Below, piece by piece: positions 56,701 through 64,000 of a stretch of DNA of 64,000 nt (positions within the stretch are counted from its first letter, which is position 1; each line of letters starts with the position of its first letter). The position numbers and the translations under genes are program-made. The stretch covers positions 6,880,901 through 6,944,900 of the forward strand of contig JABBOT010000014.1 of the NCBI GenBank assembly GCA_016165875.1, given 5' to 3'. This stretch comes from Acanthopleura granulata. Lineage: Eukaryota > Mollusca > Polyplacophora > Chitonida > Chitonidae. The notes beneath the pieces were generated by a model. It was not told where the DNA came from. It saw only the letters and a list, made by a program, of their open reading frames with translations, and did no database searches.

Positions 56701-59400
56701 TTGACATATTAAAAATAGATTACATGTAAAGGACATCTTAATAAGGACACTGCAAAATGTACATGCATACATGTATATATTGTTTATCTATTATTTTAAT
56801 TGCTGTTTCAAGAATTTTTCAGTGGATTGTGATGCCTGTCATATTTAAAGGTGGCAAAATAGGCAGTAAGCATGTACGTAATAAGAACACCCCCATTTAT
56901 TAGGAGACGACTGTGGCTGAGTCGTTGAGGTGTTGGCATTTCTAACACAAGGCCGAACGAGAGCTATATTCTGCCCTGTTGCTGTGCACGTAATTTTCTA
57001 GATTCACTTGACTTTATTGCTGTGGGGGAATGGGTGGCAATTATTGGTGGGCAGTTTTTATGCGAACACACTGCAATGCATTATATAGTTGTGACAGTTT
57101 CCCAATTCTCAGACCGGAAGTCGTTGGCCAAAGTACAACCAAAAACAAATGGTCCTAAAGATGATGCAAGGATTTACTCTTTCTGGTGTCTAGTTTTGCT
57201 ACATGTTCTTTATCGAAAATATTGTAGTTAGGAGGTGTGAAGTAACAATTCAGTGAAATCAATTTAACATTTTTAAAAGTGTCCCTTTTTTCTCCTCCGC
57301 GTGCTTTTGTGAGGGTCATTCGGGTTACAGTGCCAGACCTGTCAGTTTGTGAAAGGTAAATGATTCAGAGGACAAATCTTTATCGGTATATGTAAATAAA
57401 GAAAAATTTAAGTGTCTTAGAGTCATTTTCATGTTAATAACGCAGTGTTAGAGGTGTGGTCACTTTCGTTTTGTGCGGGCCCCACGCTTGCTTGATACTC
57501 GGCCCACATCTTGGGATTCATTCTTCATCGAAGCCCGCTTGTGTATCTATCTGTCTCATAGATGCCATACTCAGTAGATATTGCTTCACTCGCTGAATAT
57601 AGAAGATCAATAGCTGTTGAACAGTAGTGAATTTGGATCGAAACTTATTGCTGTTTTGCCGAATACCCAGACCCGATCTAAGTACGACAGACTGGAGCTA
57701 AGACCGGCCTTTTCTTGACGAGCATTACCGAGTGATTACAGCGACTTAAATCATTTTTCAAGGAATTAAAACGAAGATGTCATATTCTAGAATGATACAG
57801 AACCATACCCATGTGTACTTGCCATAAGCAATACAGATGTAAAAGTCAGTTTAGGTTTAAATTTGCTTTAAACGTGTCAGAAGTCACAAGTCAAAAGTTG
57901 GTAATAACGAAAATTGGACACTGTATAATGTATCACATCTCGTAGTCGAAATTACTTCAACACTGTGTAGGGCATGCCAAGAGAAAATTGATAAAGCTCA
58001 CCATAGCTTATTACATGATAACCATGGAACCAGTTTTGTGTTTCTTGTTTGTCGTGTTGGTTCCCATGAACGTGAAACAGAGAACTGAAGAGTTGTTGTC
58101 GCTTAGGCCAGTACGAGTGAAATCCCCATCCTGCAGGCAACAATTCCAGCGTCTATCACTAATTAGTATTTCCTTTCCTCATAAAGCAATTCTCTAACCT
58201 CCTAGCTTACACAACGAACAGTTGATGGATAAAAGTGTGAAATTATGATAATTATATGATATTTACTTATAATAGTGTCTTGATCATAAACAAAGGCCAG
58301 GCGACAGGATTATCTACATGCAAGAAGCCTGAGCACTGATCCTAGAATACATTTCAGTGCCGTTAGGATCTGTGTGTAGTTTTATTTTATTTTTATTTTT
58401 TGTTTTCATTTCGTGGACTAGCGTGAAGTTAGCTAGAGACCATTGGCTTTTTACCAGTAGGACTCATGTCACTTACAAGTGAGTTTGTGAGTAGTTGTCT
58501 CACCAAATTTGGATCATGTTTGTTTTACAGAATGAACCATTATTACTCTAAGACCTCTAAAATAACAGTGTAAAGGTACACAACATAATGCAGACATGTA
58601 CATGTACTGTATATCACTTAAAGTTGAGCATTTTCCAAGCAATACCTAGTGCTTGATCATGATTTATCCATCCACCTTATGCGCTTTTGTGAAGTTTGAT
58701 TAATTTCTCATATGATAAAACGATATAAAGTGTTGACATCAAAAGTATCATTTTAAAAGCATCAAAACATATACTGCATGTGCTTCTGAAATTGCATATT
58801 TACAGACGTAGTAATATACTTTAAGTAAAATATAGTATTCAACAAAGTACATGTATAAGGTGTATATTCAACATACACTGTAATTCAACGAACCGGTTGC
58901 CATTGTTATGGCCGCTGTGGTAGGAGTTAAATATTTTAACCAGCCAAATGAATAAATAAGCAGTATTCCAAAAATTTCAGTCATTGTTATCATGCAGAAC
59001 CATGGCATATTTTCCACACAGGTGTGCATGTGGTGAAAAACAAAAAATTACAAATTACAAACGTCTGGCTGATTTGTTTTTTTCGTGGCTCCTTATACTG
59101 ATCTGCCAATGGTGATGTCTTCAGATGCATGTAATTGTAGTAAATAATATAATTATGGTCAATTATGGTCATAGTTGTATGTGTTCTGTGTTTTCCATTT
59201 GTACTGTGTAGACTTCTGAGCATTTGCAAGCCACATGCACTTATACCTGTACATTTAGCTAAGAACTGTAAAATGTGAACACATTATGGTGTTGCAACTG
59301 GTCCTGAAGAGATGTAACATATCTTGCTATTGACGCCATAACGAACCATTACTTCACCCTTAGAGCCAAGAAATTCTTCTTCAAAGGGATAGAAACCACA
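53730..59400. other. Mostly non-coding, probable intron
   Basis: No exon with convincing splice sites and protein-like sequence on either strand. Contains a composite SINE wreck (55661-55915), a tRNA-like head (about 56906-56990, ggagacgactgtggctgagt) and TACATGTA-rich stretches. Confidence 0.45.
55661..55915. mobile_element. Two SINE halves in opposite orientation
   Basis: 55661-55763 is plus-strand body and tail (tttcctccgaccatagtgtt, ttcttgagtacagtgtgaaa). 55764-55915 is minus-strand body and head (ccattcgcaggttgctggta, ttggcgatggaggctccc). Together they form an inverted joint. Confidence 0.75.
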
Positions 59401-59444
59401 TTCATTAGGCTAGAGCTGGAATTAAATCGCCGCTGCTGTTGTTA

Positions 59445-59621
59445 GTTATGGCAGTTGTAACCAGGCTTCCGAACGCTGTAAAGGAGCCTTCCGAACCCTG
59501 TAACACAATTGTAAGAATCGTCTCAGAGGAAGACAATAGCCGATTCACAAATGATCCGGCTGCGACGGCGCTCCCCGCTCTTCTTCCATGCCTCGGCTAT
59601 TTAGTTAAGGTATTGATTAAG
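59445..59621 (+). CDS. Possible exon, CpG-rich, unidentified
   Basis: Acceptor-like ctgttgttag at 59435-59444 and donor aag|gtaagc at 59622. ATG at 59447 opens MAVVTRLPNAVKEPSEPCNT and ends ...LGYLVKVLIK. CpG content is high against the surroundings. It may be an alternative first exon of the gene starting near 51 kb, or unrelated. No domain recognised. Confidence 0.25.
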
Positions 59622-60649
59622 GTAAGCTGCAGCTCGTTTGCGCCGTATCTCCGCCGGGTTTTACGACCTCGGTGCTGACTGCTGCGGGGCGCTGTCGCTG
59701 CGCAAGCCCATGTCAAGTGGCGCTACAGTTTTGTCGAGGGAGGGATCTCGGCAATTACAGACTAATTCCAGTTTATTCTACTTGATCAGTATTAACCTTA
59801 GTGAGGAGGCCAGCCTAACCATGCGATACTCTTATACAGGAGATGTTCTGTTGAAAGATTTACATGGTCATACTGTAAACCGGTTTCTTGGTTGTTTTTT
59901 CTTTCTTTTTCTTCTGTTCCTTTCGTTTTTTGTTTTGCACTTGTACTTTGCAGTCTGTGATCTGAGGCTCTTGCTTTCAGAGTCAGTATATATATACCCC
60001 CCCCCATGTATAGCCTCCCATGTCAGAGGACATGGTTTCAAATCCACCTCTGATCAAAATCACGTCTCAAAATGTGAAAAAAACAATTGTTAAAATAATG
60101 AAAGGCTATGGATTTTCTAGTTGCTACCCACATGCTGCTGGCTCTTTGTGGGGTAAAATCAAGTCCAATTTTAACCTTGTTGGATTTTTCCATGGCTTTG
60201 GAATGGAAAGTATTAAAATGATATTTCAACCTCAGTCAAGGTTTTATTCTAACTGTTTATGTAATTGCGTAAATAGTAGCAGCTTATGGCCCCTAAAGCA
60301 CTGTGGGTGAAGCAGTATGCCGTAAAAACAAGTTAGTGATGTAAATAGCTATTTATTAGATGTCGCTGTTATATAATCATCCGCAAAATGCTGTTGTATT
60401 GAGATATAATAAATATTAAAGAATGACCTAACACTGTGCAACGGAACTAGGGTCTTCATAGATGGTAAATGTCAATAAACAATGACATGAAAATTATGCA
60501 ATGGGACTAGACCCATATAATAATTATTAATAGACAGTCTGATGAAAATAATGTAAAAGGCACTAGATCTGTCTCTGGGATACTCAGTCCACTAGCAGAA
60601 TTCTGGTTCAGGAATGCATACAACGTAAAAGCTTACAGGGATGGAGAGT

Positions 60650-61050
60650 CATTGTCCGGTAATGTAGGAACATAGTTCAAGAACTGTTGGTGGCATTATA
60701 GATCCAGAATATTGTTGATGTAGATTATTGATGTGGAAGAGTTTTAGAACTGTGTTGAGGAAATATCCTAGAATATTGTTGCATCTGAGTGAGAATGTTT
60801 TTGCCTCACAGTTCAGAACATTGTGAGAGTGGAAATCAAGAACATTATTATGGAACACTTCTTGAACATTGTTAAGGAACAACTCTAGAACATTGTTCAG
60901 GCATAATGGATTTGGAACATTGTTGACCAACAGTTTGGAACATTGTTCAGAATTAGTCCAACGCCATTGTAAAGGCATATATGTAGATTTGGACTGTAAT
61001 TGAAGCACAGTTCAGAAACATTGTTGAGGAAAACTTGTAGAACATTGTAT
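60650..61050. repeat. Imperfect repeats of gaacattgtt
   Basis: The motif (t)agaacattgtt(c/g)agg or close variants occurs roughly ten times at about 30-bp spacing, leading into the 149-bp satellite. Confidence 0.7.
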
Positions 61051-61051
61051 A

Positions 61052-61796
61052 TTTTTGGCCAAGATCTGTAATGCTATTGAGAGGAAAAGAAAATCATAGA
61101 TACTGACATTATTTTATATCATCAGCTATCAGAGTGTAGTTGTATAGATAAGCAAGCGTGTCAGTGTTAAAGATTGATACTAAATGTACAATGGCTATCA
61201 TTTTTGGCTAAGATCTGCAATGCTCTTGAGAGGAAAAAAACCCCATAGATACTGGAATTATTTTATATCATCAGCTATCAGAGTGTAGTTGTATAGATAA
61301 GCAAGCGTGTCAGTGTTAAAGATTGATACTAAATGTACAATGGCTATCATTTTTGGCTAAGATCTGCAATGCTCTTGAGAGGAAAAAAACCCCATAGATA
61401 CTGACATTATTTTATATCATCAGCTATCAGAGTGTAATTGTATAGATAAGCAGGCGTGTCAGTGTTAAAGATTGATACTAAATGTACAATGGCTATCATT
61501 TTTGGCTAAGATCTGCAATGCTCTTGAGAGGAAAAATAACCCATAGATACTGACATTATTTTATATCATCAGCTATCAGAGTGTAGTTGTATAGATAAGC
61601 AAGCGTGTCAGTGTTAAGGATTGATACTAAATGTACAGTGGCTGTCATTTTTGGCTAAGATCTGCTATGCTCTTGAGAGGAAAAAAAAACCCATAGATAC
61701 TGAAATTATTTTATATCATCAGTTGTCAGAGTGTTGTTGTATAGTTAAGCAAGCTTGTCAGTGCTAAGGATTGATACTAAATGTACAATGGCTATC
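61052..61796. repeat. 149-bp satellite, five copies
   Basis: Unit starts at 61052, 61201, 61350, 61499 and 61648 (tttttggctaagatctgcaa), exactly 149 bp apart. The first and last copies are the most diverged. Confidence 0.96.
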
Positions 61797-62405
61797 ATTT
61801 TCCATGACTGTACTTCTAAATCTGACAAGACATACAGTAATGCACAAAACCAAACAGTGATAGGGAAACTCGTTGAAAAAGGAATGGGTACTGACATAAT
61901 TTAGGGAAAATGTCTGGACCATCTGAGAGGGGTCGCAGGAAAAAAGTGATACGGTGAAGATGCTCCTCTATTTTCGATATGATGCCACCGTTGGCCGTGT
62001 GCCAGAACGGCAAAGTTTTAAGGTGTGATCCAGTAGGTAATAGTGGCTGATCAGAACATGAAATCTATTGGCTATTCAGAGATGCTGTTGTTGAGTGTGA
62101 CACTCGGTGCATTCATTGACACCCGGTCGGCGACTGTCTGAGAAAAAGAAAGAAATGAGCCCGTTTTTGTTCTGCATGACTCACCTAGAATTCCTTTGGT
62201 GATCAGGCCATGTCAGTTTTGAGTTACGTTTTTTTTGTTGTTATTTTTGGGGGGGGGGGGGCAGGTGGCAAGACTAATAATATCTTGTTTACATCAGCAC
62301 TGAGAGGTGTATGCGCATACAGTGCGATACATATATGCAGAATTGTCCCGATTAGGTGCATATTAATAAAGTTGTTTGCATTCAAACTTGATACTAATAA
62401 TATGT

Positions 62406-62643
62406 TAGGCCATGCTTAAAGATCTATTCGTTGGCTTAAGCGGACCAGGCTGTGAGAAAAAATAGGGAATTCTTTTTTTCATTCTGACTCTTGAGAAATG
62501 TAATGATTTTAGAGAAATTAATATGGAGGGGAAAAATATAAAATAAACTTTCATCAAAATACCACTAAAATCCTTCTGGTACGGGCCGTTTTTGGATGGT
62601 CAGTTGAAATATGCATAATGAACATATTTTTAAGGATGGCTTT
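62406..62643. mobile_element. MITE family A copy
   Basis: Left taggccatgcttaaagatct, right atatttttaaggatggctttt. The interior matches family A loosely. Confidence 0.5.
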
Positions 62644-62799
62644 TTTATGAATGCTGGCCTAGTATTTGAGCTGCATCATCCTGCAGAACAATTTGGGCAT
62701 TAGAACCAACAGTTGCCCAATTTAGGGTCATGTGGTTTAATTTTGGGTTTTTCAATTGAAATTTAATTACCTTACCCTATTATTAACATGTGCAAGGCA

Positions 62800-62960
62800 G
62801 AATTTATTTATTCAGTCATTGTTTAATGCCACACTTTAGGAATTTTTCGTTTATATGTAAAACGACCAACCTGTGGCAAGCTTCTGACAAACTTTCCCAC
62901 GGCTGATGCACAGGTATGCACACCATACTGATAGGAGACAAGCGGTCTTCAATGAACTTT
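62800..62960 (-). repeat. Diverged SINE-like tail, sister of 631-800
   Basis: cctgtggcaagcttctgaca and cccacggctgatgcacaggt match 715-780. Preceded by a reversed tail-like piece (atttattcagtcattgttta). Confidence 0.5.
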
Positions 62961-63257
62961 TAATGGTCTGCATAAATTCTCATGTGTCATTGACCGATTG
63001 TTGCCACAAGGGTCCAATGAACAGTGAGAGTGGTGACCTGCAAGTCAGGAGGTAGTATAAGTACTTGTATATCTGTATTGTTGAACGAGAGGTCCTTACG
63101 TATTAAACTGAATGGTAGACCAGTAGTGTTGCAGATGGAATCCACTGCTGACTTGTGTCTTCGATTCAACAGGTTTGTTGGGGACATGTACATCAGAGCC
63201 GGCGAAGAATGCTGGTTAAATTCTGCACACACTGCATGACCAACTCATTCAGAACCT

Positions 63258-63785
63258 GATGTCTTTGTGAAAAATTTACCTGGTGAAGAATTCTGGTTAA
63301 ATTCTCCAGAAACTGCCTGACTCAACCAGACCCGATGAAAAATTTACCTGGTGAAGAATTCTGGCTAAATTCTCCAGAAACTGCCTGACTCAACCCGACC
63401 CGATGAAAAATTTACCTGGCGAAGAATTCTGGTTAAATTCTCCAGAAACTGCCTGACTCAACCAGACCCGATGAAAAATTTACCTGGTGAAGAATTCTGG
63501 TTAAAATCTCCAGAAACTGCCTGACTCAACCAGACCCGATGAAAAATTTACCTGGTGAAGAATTCTGGTTAAATTCTCCAGAAACTGCCTGACTCAACCA
63601 GACCTGATGAAAAATTTACCTGGTGAAGAATTCTGGTTAAATTCTCCAGAAACTGCCTGACTCAACCAGACCCGATGAAAAATTTACCTGGTGAAGAATT
63701 CTGGTTAAATTCTCCAGAAACTGTCTGACTCAACCAGACCCGATGAAAAATTTACCTGGTGAAGAATTCTGGTTAAAATCTCCAG
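63258..63785. repeat. 68-bp satellite, about 7.6 copies
   Basis: Unit gaaaaatttacctggtgaag...ctgactcaaccagacccgat with a 68-bp period (for example ttctccagaaactg at 63302 and 63370). Copies are nearly identical; a diverged copy precedes it at about 63195-63257. Confidence 0.96.
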
Positions 63786-64000
63786 GCACAGCAGGACTCA
63801 ACAGGTCTCAAAGAGACCTCCAGCTTCTTGTTGAAAAATTGTGGAGCACATGTATTAATATTGAACACCATTCAGTTTGAACCTGGTTTCACAACCTTCC
63901 TGGTGGTTAATTAAGAGTGTCCTGTCTGCAGTAAAACATAACCGAAGATTGGTTTGGCCTTGACACAGAGTCAGACGAACATTTCTGTTGCCACGGAGCA

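Noticed and set aside
59638..60093. 151-codon plus-strand frame
   Set aside because: Contains T-run-derived FFFLFLLFLSFF and no recognisable domain; part of it overlaps a tRNA-like repeat (about 60005-60060).
60650..61050. Steroid-receptor response elements (agaacattgttc)
   Set aside because: The half-sites AGAACA and TGTTC are separated by one base instead of three, and the motif is part of a local repeat.
61052..61796. Assembly collapse or duplication error
   Set aside because: The five units differ from each other at several positions, so they are real separate copies, although the total number may be under-counted.
63258..63785. CRISPR-like array of regular repeats
   Set aside because: The whole 68-bp unit is repeated with no unique spacers, and the DNA is eukaryotic.

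Overview
This window is animal nuclear DNA, most likely from a mollusc or another lophotrochozoan. One gene is split into many short exons with GT-AG introns. The DNA is AT-rich and full of the palindrome TACATGTA. At least sixteen copies of one tRNA-headed SINE are scattered through it; their conserved body and caaataaata-type tail are, from memory, typical of molluscan genomes. No bacterial-style gene, CRISPR array, rRNA gene or intact tRNA gene was found. The species cannot be named from sequence alone.

Layout. (1) 1-12,060: non-coding, presumably the large 5' intron or upstream region of the main gene. It holds SINEs, a possible fold-back element, twin hairpins and a small satellite. (2) 12,061-30,497, plus strand: fifteen exons of a nostrin orthologue (F-BAR, HR1 and SH3 domains; 498 visible residues). 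All junctions keep frame and the true stop codon is present. Only the first few residues are missing, on an exon I could not find. (3) About 30,498-32,410: probable 3' UTR with a poly(A) signal, followed by AT-rich flank to about 37 kb. (4) About 37-50.5 kb: a CpG-richer, TACATGTA-poorer intergenic block packed with repeats. It contains about half of the SINE copies, a dead non-LTR retrotransposon (endonuclease, linker and reverse transcriptase, broken by SINEs), palindromic MITEs, 19-bp and 41-bp minisatellites, and a minus-strand scrap resembling a sulfatase-modifying-factor (FGE) domain. (5) About 50.6-51.5 kb: a CpG-rich stretch with a CTCF-like motif and two good splice donors, read as the promoter and first exon(s) of a second plus-strand gene that leaves the window. 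(6) 51.5-64 kb: AT-rich DNA like that around nostrin, with MITEs, a 149-bp satellite and a 68-bp satellite, plus a possible extra exon near 59.5 kb.

Most striking. Inside the nostrin gene two exon boundaries have been tandemly multiplied together with their splice signals. A 79-bp unit carries the HR1-exon acceptor (four copies, one of which would give a clean 26-codon in-frame insertion). A 68-bp unit carries the donor of the second-next exon (five copies, exact spacing). Both lie in the HR1 part of the protein. This could create splice-site competition and isoform choice, and is my main candidate for an undescribed feature. The longest open frames in the window (up to 206 codons) are artefacts of a 23-bp minisatellite.
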